Of a stretch of 64,000 bases of DNA, positions 1 through 8,966 are shown one piece after another. The notes beneath the pieces were generated by a model. The model was not told the origin of the DNA, searched no databases, and worked only from the letters and a program-made list of their open reading frames with translations. The DNA lies in assembly GCA_046351555.1 (NCBI GenBank), contig JAXLYI010000018.1, positions 1 to 64,000 of the forward strand. Reading direction: 5' to 3'. This DNA comes from CAISKJ01 sp046351555 (GTDB lineage Bacteria > Myxococcota_A > Polyangia > Polyangiales > Ga0077539). The translations under genes and the position numbers were made by a program. Within the stretch, counting starts at the first letter, position 1; each line of letters starts with the position of its first letter.

Positions 1-2
1 GC

Positions 3-272
3 CCCGGCGGCGACCCCCAGGCCGCGGCCCGCGCGCTCTTCCAGGCGCAGTGCGCGTCGTGTCATGGGTCGGAGGGGCACGGCGACGGGCCGATGGCGGC
101 GATGTTCCGCCCGGCCGACCTCGCCGACCCGACGCTCCAGTCGCAGCGGACGGACGCGGAGCTCGCCCGCGCGATCACCAACGGCAAGGGCCGGATGCCA
201 GCGTTCGGCGCGCAGCTCCGCCCCGAGGCGGTGCCGCTGCTGGTCGGGCTCATCCGCTCGTGGCGGCGCTGA
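3..272 (+). CDS. c-type cytochrome, C-terminal fragment (5' end outside window)
   Basis: The reading frame enters from the left edge and ends at a TGA. It encodes about 89 residues with a haem-attachment motif CASCH (Cys codons at 51-53 and 60-62), followed by GHGDGPM and a downstream KGRMPAF segment whose Met is the likely sixth haem ligand. This is the layout of a class I / CBB3-type monohaem cytochrome c domain, normally a periplasmic electron carrier or the tail of a larger redox protein. The N-terminus, export signal and operon partners lie outside the window. It converges on the next gene with only 4 bases between the stops. Confidence 0.85.
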   Translation, partial: PGGDPQAAARALFQAQCASCHGSEGHGDGPMAAMFRPADLADPTLQSQRTDAELARAITNGKGRMPAFGAQLRPEAVPLLVGLIRSWRR

Positions 273-276
273 CGTC

Positions 277-912
277 CTACGGGGCTGCGGTGCTGGTCGC
301 GGCGCCGCCGTCGGTCGCCGGGGCGGGGGCCTCGGGGGCGCTCGCGACGATGTTGCCGCGCCCGAGCTCGCGCGTCGTCCCCGCGTCGCCGATGGCGATC
401 TCCTCCACCACCACGGTGTAGTCGCCCTGAGGCACGCCCGTGATCTGCAGGAACTGGTCGTGCCGGCACTGGCACCGCGCGAGGGCCGCGCGGTCGGGCG
501 GGGGCACGCGGATGTGGACGGTGCCCTCCTCGAGCGCGGCGACGTAGACGGGCGGCGGCGTGCAGGAGTAGCGGACGTTGCGCACCTCCACCTCGAGGCG
601 GCCGCCCCCGAAGTACCCGTGGACACCGAGGCCGAGCGCGTTGCGCGACGGGTCGCGGATGCAGGCGCTGTCGGCCACGCGGAAGGCGCGGACGCCCTCG
701 TCGGACGGGGGCGCCGGGGCGGGCTCCGCGGCCGCGCCGCTGTCGGCGGTCGTGGCGGTGGCCGAGGGGGCGGGCGCGGCGCTGTCCGCGGCAGCGGTGG
801 CGGCGGGGCGCGCGGGCGCGGGGCGGCGGGCGTTGGGGCCGCGCGGCGGGGGGTCGTTGCGACAGGCGGCCAGGAGCACGAGGGCGGAGACCAGGGTCGT
901 CGGGACTCTCAT
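277..912 (-). CDS. Putative lipoprotein, unknown function
   Basis: 211 residues. The N-terminus is a lipoprotein signal: basic MR, hydrophobic LVSALVLLAA, then Cys17 in an LLAAC lipobox followed by RNDPPP, so the mature protein is probably lipid-anchored. A low-complexity Pro/Ala linker covers roughly residues 25-75. The C-terminal half is a compact domain with four cysteines (SACIRD, YSCTPP, CQCRHD), which could form disulphides, and it ends in VPQGDYTVVVEEIAIGD, a beta-rich pattern. I do not recognise the family. The gene stands alone, convergent with the cytochrome fragment. Confidence 0.75.
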   Translation of the reverse strand: MRVPTTLVSALVLLAACRNDPPPRGPNARRPAPARPAATAAADSAAPAPSATATTADSGAAAEPAPAPPSDEGVRAFRVADSACIRDPSRNALGLGVHGYFGGGRLEVEVRNVRYSCTPPPVYVAALEEGTVHIRVPPPDRAALARCQCRHDQFLQITGVPQGDYTVVVEEIAIGDAGTTRELGRGNIVASAPEAPAPATDGGAATSTAAP

Positions 913-987
913 CGCGGCGCGAGGATATCGCGCGAGGCGGGCGCGTTGTTCCCCGAAATGTGAGCGGGCGCCGGGGAGGCGCGTCGG

Positions 988-1353
988 TCAGTCCTCGTCG
1001 TCGTCGAAGTCGGGGTCGCTCTCGTCGAGGTCGGTCTCGTCGGGCGGGTCGACGTCGTCGGGGAGGGCGGTGCCGGCGCGGAGGTTCACGAGCTCCTTGA
1101 GCTCCTTGCCCACCTTGAAGAAGGGGAGCTTCTTCGCGCCGACGGCCACGGGGTCGGAGTTGCGCGGGTTCTTCCCGATGTACGGCTTGTACTGGCGGAC
1201 GGTGAAGCTCCCGAAGCCACGCACCTCGATGCTGCCGCCCTTCGCGAGGGACTCGGCCATCGACTCGAACACGCAGTTGACCACGAGCTCCGCCCGGCTC
1301 TTCGTGATCTGCGCGCGGCGCGCCACCTCCTCGATCAGCTCGGACTTCGTCAC
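988..1353 (-). CDS. IHF-beta/HU-family nucleoid DNA-binding protein
   Basis: 121 residues from a GTG start preceded by a good GATGAGGAG ribosome site; a longer upstream extension is open but lacks family similarity. Residues 1-92 form a complete bacterial DNA-bending domain: TKSELIEEVARR at the N-terminus, IEVRGFGSFTV on the beta-arm base, IGKNPRNSD at the arm tip (the Pro that intercalates in IHF/HU), and FFKVGKELKELVN at the end. The MTKSELIE opening and arm resemble IHF beta more than HU. An extra acidic tail of about 25 residues (DDVDPPDETDLDESD, ending DDDED) is added; acidic tails on HU-like proteins usually tune DNA affinity. It is divergent from the amidohydrolase gene. Confidence 0.93.
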   Translation of the reverse strand: MTKSELIEEVARRAQITKSRAELVVNCVFESMAESLAKGGSIEVRGFGSFTVRQYKPYIGKNPRNSDPVAVGAKKLPFFKVGKELKELVNLRAGTALPDDVDPPDETDLDESDPDFDDDED

Positions 1354-1426
1354 CGGCTCCTCATCCCCGCGCGTCGCGCTCTGTCTCTCTTGCCCGTCGA
1401 AGGCCGCCGAGTCTACTTTCGACCCG

Positions 1427-2581
1427 ATGGGTGTCAAACGGAACCCGCGGCGCCTCCGCCCCGCTGCAATCGCCGCGTTCGCCGCCCTCGCCGCGTGCCG
1501 CCGCGACCCGCCGCCCGCGCGCCGCGCGCCCGCCGCCGCGAACGTCCCCGCGCCCGCGCCCACCTACGAGCGCGCGAGCTTCCCGGTGCTCGACGTCCAC
1601 ACGCACATCGAGCCCACCGCGACGTCGCGGGCCCTCGCGATCTTCGACGCGCGCAACGTCCGCGTGGCCGTCAACCTCTCGGGCGGCGCGCCGGGCGACG
1701 GGCTGGAAGAAGCGCTCGCGCAGCAGCAGGCGTCGGGCAACCGCATCCTCCCCTTCTGCCTCGTCGACTGGCGCGGCGTCGGCGACCCCACGTGGGTCGC
1801 GGGCGCGGTCGCCACGCTGGAGGGCTGCGCCGCGCGCGGCGTGAAGGGGTGGAAGATCGCCAAGGTGCTCGGCCTCGCGGCGGGCGACGGCCGCGGCAAC
1901 CGCCTCCGCGTCGACGACCCCCAGCTCGACCCGCTCTTCGAACGGGCCGGCGCGCTCGGCATGGTGGTGTTGATCCACTCGGGCGACCCGCGCGCCTTCT
2001 TCGAGCCCGCGACGCCCGCCAACGAGCGCTGGGACGAGCTCCGCGTCCACCCCCGGTGGAGCTTCGCCGACCTGTCGTACCCGCGGTGGACGGAGATCCT
2101 CACGGAGTTCGAAACCCGCGTGCTGCGCCACCCCCGCACGCGCTTCATCGGCGCGCATTTCGGCAACGCCGCCGAGGACCCCGATCGCGTCGAGCGCCTC
2201 CTCGAGCGGGCCCCCAACTACTTCATCGACACCTCCGCGCGCATCCCGGAGTTCGGCCGCCACGACCCCGAGCGCATGCGCCGCTTCTTCCTCCGCTGGC
2301 AGGACCGGGTGCTCTTCGGCACCGACCTCGGCGTCGGGGCCGACCCGCGCGACCTCATGCTCGGCTCCACCGGCGAGGAGCCCCCGGGGCCCGCCGAGGT
2401 CACCCGCTTCTGGACGGCCACCTTCCGCTACTTCGAATCGCGCGACCGCCGCATCGAGCACCCGACGCCCATCCAGGGGCGCTGGACCATCGACGCCGTC
2501 GGCCTCCCGCCCGACGTCCTCCGCAAGGTGTACGGCGCCAACGCCGCCCGCCTCCTCGGGCTCCCCTGGCCCCCGCCTTAG
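1427..2581 (+). CDS. Lipoprotein-anchored amidohydrolase (Amidohydro_2 family)
   Basis: 384 residues from ATG. The first ~25 residues are a lipoprotein signal with Cys in FAALAACRRD, followed by a Pro/Ala linker. The remainder is a metal-dependent TIM-barrel hydrolase: DVHTHIE (HxH metal pair) near residue 55, a Lys-containing KGWKIAK, VVLIHSGD, FIGAHFGN and a late FGTDLG (Asp of the metal site). These are the hallmarks of the ACMSD/uronate-isomerase-like Amidohydro_2 group. The substrate cannot be told from sequence. The unusual point is the lipid anchor, which places an enzyme of a usually cytoplasmic family in the envelope. It overlaps the convergent transporter gene by 4 bases. Confidence 0.88.
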   Translation: MGVKRNPRRLRPAAIAAFAALAACRRDPPPARRAPAAANVPAPAPTYERASFPVLDVHTHIEPTATSRALAIFDARNVRVAVNLSGGAPGDGLEEALAQQQASGNRILPFCLVDWRGVGDPTWVAGAVATLEGCAARGVKGWKIAKVLGLAAGDGRGNRLRVDDPQLDPLFERAGALGMVVLIHSGDPRAFFEPATPANERWDELRVHPRWSFADLSYPRWTEILTEFETRVLRHPRTRFIGAHFGNAAEDPDRVERLLERAPNYFIDTSARIPEFGRHDPERMRRFFLRWQDRVLFGTDLGVGADPRDLMLGSTGEEPPGPAEVTRFWTATFRYFESRDRRIEHPTPIQGRWTIDAVGLPPDVLRKVYGANAARLLGLPWPPP

Positions 2582-3558
2582 CGATCGTTCGGTGACCGAA
2601 CCTTCCAGCGAAGCGTCGCGATCGCCACGCCCGCGAGCACGAGAAATCCGCCGGCCAGCGTGCGCGCGGTGAGTGGTTCGGCCACCCACGAAATCCCCAG
2701 GAGGCGCGAGAGGTCGTCGGCCCAGAGCGACGCCATCGCCGCCGCGAGCACCGGCTGGAGGTAGATGAACACGCTCACCACCGAGGCCGGCGCGCGTCCG
2801 AGGGCGAGGGCGTTGGCCGCGTAGGTGAAGGCCGTCGGCACCAGGAGGATGTACCCCACCGCGCCCGTCACCGGCCGCGACCACGTCGGGGCCGAGGCGA
2901 GCGTCGGCCCGAGGCCCACCAGGAGCGCGAAGGGGAGCGCCGACTGGAAGGCCCAGCGCACCACCGCCGTGCCCCCGTGCCGCACCACCGCGTCGCGGGC
3001 GAGGGCGAGGTACGCGCCGTACACCGCGCAGTTGGCCACCACCATCGCGTCGCCGAGGAGGTGCGCGCCGCCGAGGGCCGCCCGCTCGGGCCGGAGCACG
3101 AGCGCGAGGCCCGACATCGCCACCGCAAGCCCCGCGGCGAAGCGCGGGCGGAAGGGTTCGCGCCCGGTCGCGACGGCGAAGGTCGTGGTGAAGAGGGGGA
3201 TGGTCGCGGTGAGGAGCGACGCGTTGACCGACGTCGTCCGCTGGAGCCCCGCGAGGAAGAGGCACTGGTTGGCGAACACCCCGAGGAGCCCGAGGCGGAG
3301 CATCGCGAGGCGCTCGCCCGGCGGCGGGAGCCAGGGCTCGCGCCGGGCGAACTTGAAGGCCACGAACACCGCCGTCGCCCCGAGCGTGCGGAGGAGCACG
3401 AGCGAGGGCCAGGGGACCGCGCGGAGGGTGATCTTCCCCACCACGGCGAGCGAGGCGAAGGCGACCTGGACGGCGGTGAGCGTGGCGACGACCCCGGCGC
3501 TCGTGCGGGGCTCCGCCGGCGGGTGGTTCGGGGCCGTACGATCGGGTGGTTCGGACAC
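2578..3558 (-). CDS. EamA/DMT-superfamily transporter
   Basis: 326 residues from a GTG start (no convincing ribosome site; a start nearer the first helix is possible). About ten hydrophobic helices fall in two repeats, beginning VVATLTAVQVAFASLAVVG and ending LAGGFLVLAGVAIAT, the 5+5 EamA arrangement of drug/metabolite exporters. Typical family pieces include LLRTLGATAVFVA, TSVNASLLTATIPLFTT and VFIYLQPVLAAAMA. It follows the DUF362 gene by 38 bases on the same strand, so they may be co-transcribed. The N-terminal extension and the last six residues (RSPNDR) are both encoded by copies of the dispersed palindrome described in the findings. Confidence 0.88.
   Translation of the reverse strand: MSEPPDRTAPNHPPAEPRTSAGVVATLTAVQVAFASLAVVGKITLRAVPWPSLVLLRTLGATAVFVAFKFARREPWLPPPGERLAMLRLGLLGVFANQCLFLAGLQRTTSVNASLLTATIPLFTTTFAVATGREPFRPRFAAGLAVAMSGLALVLRPERAALGGAHLLGDAMVVANCAVYGAYLALARDAVVRHGGTAVVRWAFQSALPFALLVGLGPTLASAPTWSRPVTGAVGYILLVPTAFTYAANALALGRAPASVVSVFIYLQPVLAAAMASLWADDLSRLLGISWVAEPLTARTLAGGFLVLAGVAIATLRWKVRSPNDR
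2583..2602. repeat. Dispersed palindrome copy 1 (GATCGTTCGGTGACCGAACC)
   Basis: Imperfect inverted repeat GTTCGG/CCGAAC around TGA. It lies immediately after the stop of the amidohydrolase gene and, on the minus strand, encodes the C-terminal RSPNDR of the EamA transporter. It belongs to the family of about nine related sites in this window. Confidence 0.5.
3522..3543. repeat. Dispersed palindrome copy 2
   Basis: GGTGGTTCGGGG followed by CCGTACGATC. The 16 bases GTTCGGGGCCGTACGA are identical to positions 61711-61730 region of the kinase gene. On the minus strand it encodes DRTAPNHP in the N-terminal extension of the EamA transporter. A second GGTTCGG lies directly beside it at 3547-3553. 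Confidence 0.5.
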
Positions 3559-3596
3559 GCAGGAGCGGTGGGGGAAGGGGAGGGGAGAGGCGCGGG

Positions 3597-4730
3597 TCAG
3601 GCCGCGGGCGAGGGGGCGGACGCGGGCTGGCCGAGCGTCCCTTCGCGGCCGTAGCGCTCGAAGAGGCGGCCCCAGTGGGTGCCCGACTGCCAGTCCTCGA
3701 AGGTGCGCCGGTCCTTCAGCGGCCAGCGGTAGTAGTCGTGGTAGAACTCGCTGCCGAAGATGAAGGCGTTGACCAGGGGGGTGTGGAAGAAGATCTTCTG
3801 CATGCGCTTCATCGGGCCGAACCACATGAAGTCGCCGACCATCGACGCGCCGTTGTCGCCGACCTCGAAGCCCCACGACTCGGTCGAGACGTCGTCGCCG
3901 ACGATCTCGATGTCGCGGGGGTCGCCCACGCCGAGCCCGTCCTCGTGCGCGACGTTGACGAACTCGAGCTTCATCGGGTCGAAGCCCATCATCTTCGCCG
4001 CCACCGCGTCGATCGCGACCTGGTCCTCCGACGCGAGCATGTAGTCCTTGATCACCGGGATCATCGTGCGCGGCCCCGGCCCGTTGCCCGCCGTCGTCCC
4101 GTCCATCACCGCGAAGAGCCCGGGGTGGATCTCCTTCTGGATCGCGAGCAGGTCGACCAGCGTGCGGTGGATCCACGAGTGGGTGTAGTGCCGCTTGGTG
4201 GCGAGGAGGCCGCCGAAGGCGTTCTTCATCGCGCCGGTGGTGGTGGTGTAGATGTGGCACTTCACCGTCGGCAGGTGGACGATGTTCTTCCCCTCGAAGA
4301 AGTCGGGGATGCGGATGCCCTCGGGGAAGATCCTCGGCAGCACGTGCATCCGCGCCTTCGGGCGGTACTCGATCCACCGCATGTCCTCGTCGCGGAAGTT
4401 GTACTTCACGGGCACGCCGTACTTCCGGAAGATGGGGAGGTAGTGGTTGAGGTCTTCGCCCTTGAAAGCGTTGGTCACCACGGTCTTGTTCTGCACGCAG
4501 ACCTGCTCGTCGAAGCCCTGCGCGCGCAGCGCCTGGATCGTCCCCTCGATCTGCCACGGCGTGCTGTTGGCGCCGGGGAAGGGGTAGTGCCACGAGATGT
4601 TGTCCTTGAGGATCGTCGCGGCCCCGCGCTTGAGCGCCTTGTCCATGCCGGCGAGCTCGCAGAGCCGCCCGATGTCGCTCAGAACCGTCTCGGGCCGCAC
4701 CTTGAGGACGGCCACCTTGCTCTTTGCCAT
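3597..4730 (-). CDS. DUF362 domain protein
   Basis: 377 residues from ATG. The sequence matches the DUF362 layout: AKSKVAVLKVRPETVLSD at the N-terminus, repeated KTVVTNAFKGEDLN, HLPTVKCHIYTTTTGAMKNAFGG in the middle, HTLVDLLAIQ-like segments, and VMDGTTAGNGPGPRTM before SEDQVAIDAVAAKMMG. The family is widespread and its reaction is not established; some members carry iron-sulphur domains, but no ferredoxin-type Cys cluster is seen here. There is no signal peptide. It is the first gene of a likely two-gene unit with the EamA transporter, and its upstream region (4731-4851) is more A+T rich than the genes and probably holds the promoter. Confidence 0.9.
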   Translation of the reverse strand: MAKSKVAVLKVRPETVLSDIGRLCELAGMDKALKRGAATILKDNISWHYPFPGANSTPWQIEGTIQALRAQGFDEQVCVQNKTVVTNAFKGEDLNHYLPIFRKYGVPVKYNFRDEDMRWIEYRPKARMHVLPRIFPEGIRIPDFFEGKNIVHLPTVKCHIYTTTTGAMKNAFGGLLATKRHYTHSWIHRTLVDLLAIQKEIHPGLFAVMDGTTAGNGPGPRTMIPVIKDYMLASEDQVAIDAVAAKMMGFDPMKLEFVNVAHEDGLGVGDPRDIEIVGDDVSTESWGFEVGDNGASMVGDFMWFGPMKRMQKIFFHTPLVNAFIFGSEFYHDYYRWPLKDRRTFEDWQSGTHWGRLFERYGREGTLGQPASAPSPAA

Positions 4731-4851
4731 GTCGCTACTTCTCGTGAGGTGAAGGGGGAATCGGAGGCTTCGGGGGCCTAGATAGTGGCATTCGGCGCGC
4801 CGCGCAACGGGCGGCGGCGCCGACGCCGGGCCGGCGGCTCGGGGCGGCGGG

Positions 4852-6135
<1,284 letters not shown>

Positions 6136-6247
6136 CGCTCGCTCTCTCCGCCGCGCGGCGTCTGGGGGGACGACGGCGTCCCGCGGCGCCCTGCGGCGCG
6201 CGGAGGATAGGCGTGCCGGGCCCGCCGAAACAAGCGCCGTCGACGCG

Positions 6248-6883
6248 TCAGTCGGCCGCGTCGGGGTCGGCCGCGTCGGGGTCGGCGTCGGGCTCGACGT
6301 CCGGCGCCGCGTCGGGGGCCGCGTCCGGCGCCGCGTCGGGGGGCGGGTCGGGCATGGCGTCGGGCATCGCGTCCGGCATGGCGTCGGGCGTCGCGTCGGG
6401 CATCGCGTCGGGCGTCGCATCCGGGGCGGCGTCCATCACATCGGGTGCGTCGCGCACGTCGGGCACGTCGAGGACGTCGGGGACGTCGGGGACGTCGCGC
6501 ACGTCCATCGCGTCGGGCGCGTCCGGCACGTCGCGCACGTCCATCGCGTCGGGTGCGTCCATTGCGTCGGGTGCGTCGCGCACGTCGGGCACGTCGGGCG
6601 CGTCCATCGCGTCGGGCGCGTCCACCGCGTCGGCGTCGCGCACGTCGGACGCGTCCGCGGCGTCGGCGCCGTCGGGCGAGGCGTCGGGCCGGTCGACCGG
6701 GGGCGCGTCGGGGAAGAGCGCGTCCTCGCCGGCGTCCTCGCCCGCGTCGGGCGGCATCGCGATGGGGACGTCGCGCGAGAGCCGCGCCTCGTCGAAGTCG
6801 ACCACGAACGAGCACGCCGTCGCGCCCGCCCCGAGGAGGAGCGACAGCGCGGCCAGAGCCTTCACGGTGCGGGGGTGCGCCAC
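6248..6883 (-). CDS. Lipoprotein with Asp-Pro/Ala/Val repeat tail
   Basis: 211 residues. A signal peptide ends in a GATAC lipobox (Cys24), followed by SFVVDFDEARLSRDV, a short segment that resembles the start of MYXO-type Cys lipoproteins. From about residue 45 to the end the protein is almost only DAPDA, DVPDV, DVRDA and PDAMPDAT units: a very acidic, proline-rich, presumably disordered tail of about 160 residues. No globular domain follows, so the whole product may be an anchored acidic brush or spacer. It starts 3 bases after the stop of the TPR/PEGA gene and is very likely co-translated with it. The DNA of the tail is a degenerate tandem repeat, prone to length change. Confidence 0.75.
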   Translation of the reverse strand: MAHPRTVKALAALSLLLGAGATACSFVVDFDEARLSRDVPIAMPPDAGEDAGEDALFPDAPPVDRPDASPDGADAADASDVRDADAVDAPDAMDAPDVPDVRDAPDAMDAPDAMDVRDVPDAPDAMDVRDVPDVPDVLDVPDVRDAPDVMDAAPDATPDAMPDATPDAMPDAMPDAMPDPPPDAAPDAAPDAAPDVEPDADPDAADPDAAD

Positions 6884-6886
6884 GGC

Positions 6887-7906
6887 CTAGAACTCCACGC
6901 GCACGCCGCCGGGCAGGAGCCGCAGGCCGGCCGAGGGCGCCGCCGTCGCGCGCGGCTCGGTCGGCGCCCGCCCGCGCTCCACGAAGTACACGATGAGGGC
7001 GAGCGCGCCGCTCGCGGCCGCCACCCCGAAGCTCACGTCGGACAGGAGCGCGTACCGCAGCCCCCGGTCGCGCGTCTCCTGCGTCGGGTCGGCGTCGTAC
7101 AGGTTGTTGTCGCTCAACGCGAGGACGCCGAAGGTGGTGCCCGCGATGAGGCCGACGCCAGCGAGCCCCGCCGCGACCCACACCACCGGGCTGGTGCTCC
7201 GCGTCGCGGGCGTGCGCGGGCCCGTCACCGGCCCCACCGGGTTCGACTGTGCCGCCGGGTCGACCTCCAGGGTCAGCACCTCGTCGCGGGGCGTGCCGGG
7301 CTGAGCCTCGAACTCGTGCGAGGTCGCGAGGTGCCCCGGCGCGTTCGCCGTGACCGTGTGCCGACCCGCGGGCAGCTCGACGTACGTCGGCGAGCGCTGC
7401 GCCACCTCGGCCCCGTCGACCTCGATGCGCGCGCCCGGCGGCGCCGTGATGACGTGGACGCGCGCGGGGCGCTGGCGCAGGTTGGCCAGCCGCGACTCGA
7501 GCAGCGGCCGGTTGCGCCCGCCCGGCACCGCCGCGAGGTACGACTCCAGCGTCCGGATCGCCTCGGGCACGTGGCCCAGGTGGTCGTGGCACTCGAGGAT
7601 CGGCAGCAGCACCACGGGGTTGGGCCGCAGGGTGTAGGCCCGCTCGAAGGCGATGAGCGCCTCCTGGTAGCGGCCCGCGACGTAGTGCGTGCTCCCCTCG
7701 TCGTAGGCGCGGCGCGCGTCGGTGAGCGAGACCTCGCCCGTGCCGCCGGCGTTGGGGTTTTGCGGGGGCGCGTCGCCGGGCGACGCGGGCTGGGTCTGCG
7801 CGGTGGGCGCCGGCGTCGGCGCGGGCTGGGCCCACGCCGTCCCGGTGACCGTCACGCCCCCGACCAGCAGGAGGTGCGCGAGCGCGATGCGCGGCGGGTG
7901 TGCCAT
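6887..7906 (-). CDS. Secreted TPR and PEGA-domain protein with C-terminal membrane helix pair
   Basis: 339 residues from ATG at 7906 (another ATG three codons upstream is possible). A signal peptide ends at GTAWAQP. After a Pro/Ala/Gln linker, residues ~55-135 hold TPR-type helices (ARRAYDEGSTHYVAGRYQEALIAFE and FERAYTLRPNPVV). Residues ~150-215 are a PEGA carbohydrate/envelope-type domain: VITAPPGARIEVDGAEV and ELPAGRHTVTANAPGH. Two hydrophobic segments follow (VVWVAAGLAGVGLIAGTTFG and SFGVAAASGALALIVYF). This TPR-PEGA-membrane plan is common in Myxococcota, of unknown exact role. It forms a probable operon with the Asp-Pro lipoprotein directly downstream. Confidence 0.85.
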   Translation of the reverse strand: MAHPPRIALAHLLLVGGVTVTGTAWAQPAPTPAPTAQTQPASPGDAPPQNPNAGGTGEVSLTDARRAYDEGSTHYVAGRYQEALIAFERAYTLRPNPVVLLPILECHDHLGHVPEAIRTLESYLAAVPGGRNRPLLESRLANLRQRPARVHVITAPPGARIEVDGAEVAQRSPTYVELPAGRHTVTANAPGHLATSHEFEAQPGTPRDEVLTLEVDPAAQSNPVGPVTGPRTPATRSTSPVVWVAAGLAGVGLIAGTTFGVLALSDNNLYDADPTQETRDRGLRYALLSDVSFGVAAASGALALIVYFVERGRAPTEPRATAAPSAGLRLLPGGVRVEF

Positions 7907-7989
7907 GGGCGGCATCGAGGCGACCGTACCGCACGGGGGCGCCGCGCGGCAACGAATCTCCAACGCGAACGCCGCCCGCGCGGCTTCTG

Positions 7990-8871
7990 TCACCGCGCGA
8001 GCGGCAGCGACGCGTCGGCCGACCACTCGGCGAGCGAGGCGTCGTAGTTGCGGACCTTCGGCACGCCGCGCGCGGCGAGCAGCATCGCGGCGAAGGCGCT
8101 GCGCACGCCGCACGAGCAGCACGTCACGATCTCCTGGTTGGGGTCGACCCCGGCCTCGGCGAGCGAGCGGAGCACGCGCCCGGCGGGCAGCGCGCGGCCG
8201 CCCTCGTCGAGCAGCCGCCGCCAGTCGAGGTGCCGCGCGTTGGGGATGTGCCCGCCCCGCAGCTCGCCGAAGGGCGTCGCCCCGTTGAACTCCTGCAGCG
8301 ACCGCACGTCGAGCACCTGGCGCGCGCGCGCCGCGTGGTCGCGCTCGGCGCGGAGCTCCCCGCGCGGCCTCGCTTCGAAGGTGCCCACCCGTGCGCGCGT
8401 CCACGATGTCACCACCGGGCGCCCCGCGGCGCGCCACGCGTTGAAGCCGCCGTCGAGCAGCGCGACGTCCGGGTGCCCGAGCAGCGCGAGCAGCCACGCC
8501 GCGTGCCCCTCCTCGCCGAAGCCCTGCGCGCTCGCGCCGTACACCAGCGCCGCCCGGCCCGCGTCGACGCCCAGCGCCGCGAGCGCCTGCGCGATCGCCT
8601 GGAGGTCGGGCTTGAGCCGGCCCCGCGCGCTCCCCTCGCCGGTGAAGGCCTGCCACGCGTACATCTGCGCGCCCGGCAGGTGCCCCTGCGCGAAGGCCGC
8701 CGCGTCGCGCGCGTCGATCACCGCCGCGCCCCGAGAAAGCAGCGCCGCCGCCCCCCGCACGTCCACCAGCTTCACCGGCGCGCGGTACGAGCCGTCCGCG
8801 GCCCCCACCATCGAGGAAGACATCAGCGTGAACGCGGCCACCGTCAGCGGCGCGAGCAGTCGGAGGAGCAT
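7990..8871 (-). CDS. Exported tandem-rhodanese sulfurtransferase
   Basis: 293 residues from ATG; a signal peptide (LLRLLAPLTVAAFTLMSSS, cleavage near GAADG) exports it. Two rhodanese domains follow, as in thiosulfate/3-mercaptopyruvate sulfurtransferases: the first with AAVIDARDAAAFAQGHLPGA and no catalytic Cys (YGASAQGFGE at the loop), the second with QVLDVRSLQEFNG, GHIPNARHLDW and an active loop CSCGVRS that fits CxxGxR. It should transfer sulphane sulphur to cyanide or thiols in the periplasm. The two extra Cys adjoining the catalytic Cys (TCCSCG) are unusual and might be redox active. It lies downstream of engB on the same strand, with a palindromic site between them. Confidence 0.88.
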   Translation of the reverse strand: MLLRLLAPLTVAAFTLMSSSMVGAADGSYRAPVKLVDVRGAAALLSRGAAVIDARDAAAFAQGHLPGAQMYAWQAFTGEGSARGRLKPDLQAIAQALAALGVDAGRAALVYGASAQGFGEEGHAAWLLALLGHPDVALLDGGFNAWRAAGRPVVTSWTRARVGTFEARPRGELRAERDHAARARQVLDVRSLQEFNGATPFGELRGGHIPNARHLDWRRLLDEGGRALPAGRVLRSLAEAGVDPNQEIVTCCSCGVRSAFAAMLLAARGVPKVRNYDASLAEWSADASLPLAR

Positions 8872-8901
8872 GCGCCTACTCTCGACCACCGCGTTTACAG
8901 C

Positions 8902-8918
8902 GTCAACGTTGCGTTGAC
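8902..8918. promoter_or_regulatory. Short perfect inverted repeat upstream of the sulfurtransferase gene
   Basis: GTCAACG-TTG-CGTTGAC is a perfect 7-bp inverted repeat 31 bases upstream of the sulfurtransferase ATG, in a relatively A+T-rich gap after engB. On the minus strand it contains TTGACG, which could serve as a -35 element, so it may be an operator overlapping a promoter. It could alternatively act as a weak engB terminator, although no T-run follows. Confidence 0.35.
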
Positions 8919-8966
8919 ATCACGCGCGCGATGGGCCGACACGGGCGGGTGTGACGCGGCCCCCTG

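Noticed and set aside
1361..3265. Minus-strand 634-codon frame opposite the amidohydrolase
   Set aside because: Arg/Gly/His-rich shadow of the amidohydrolase and EamA genes.
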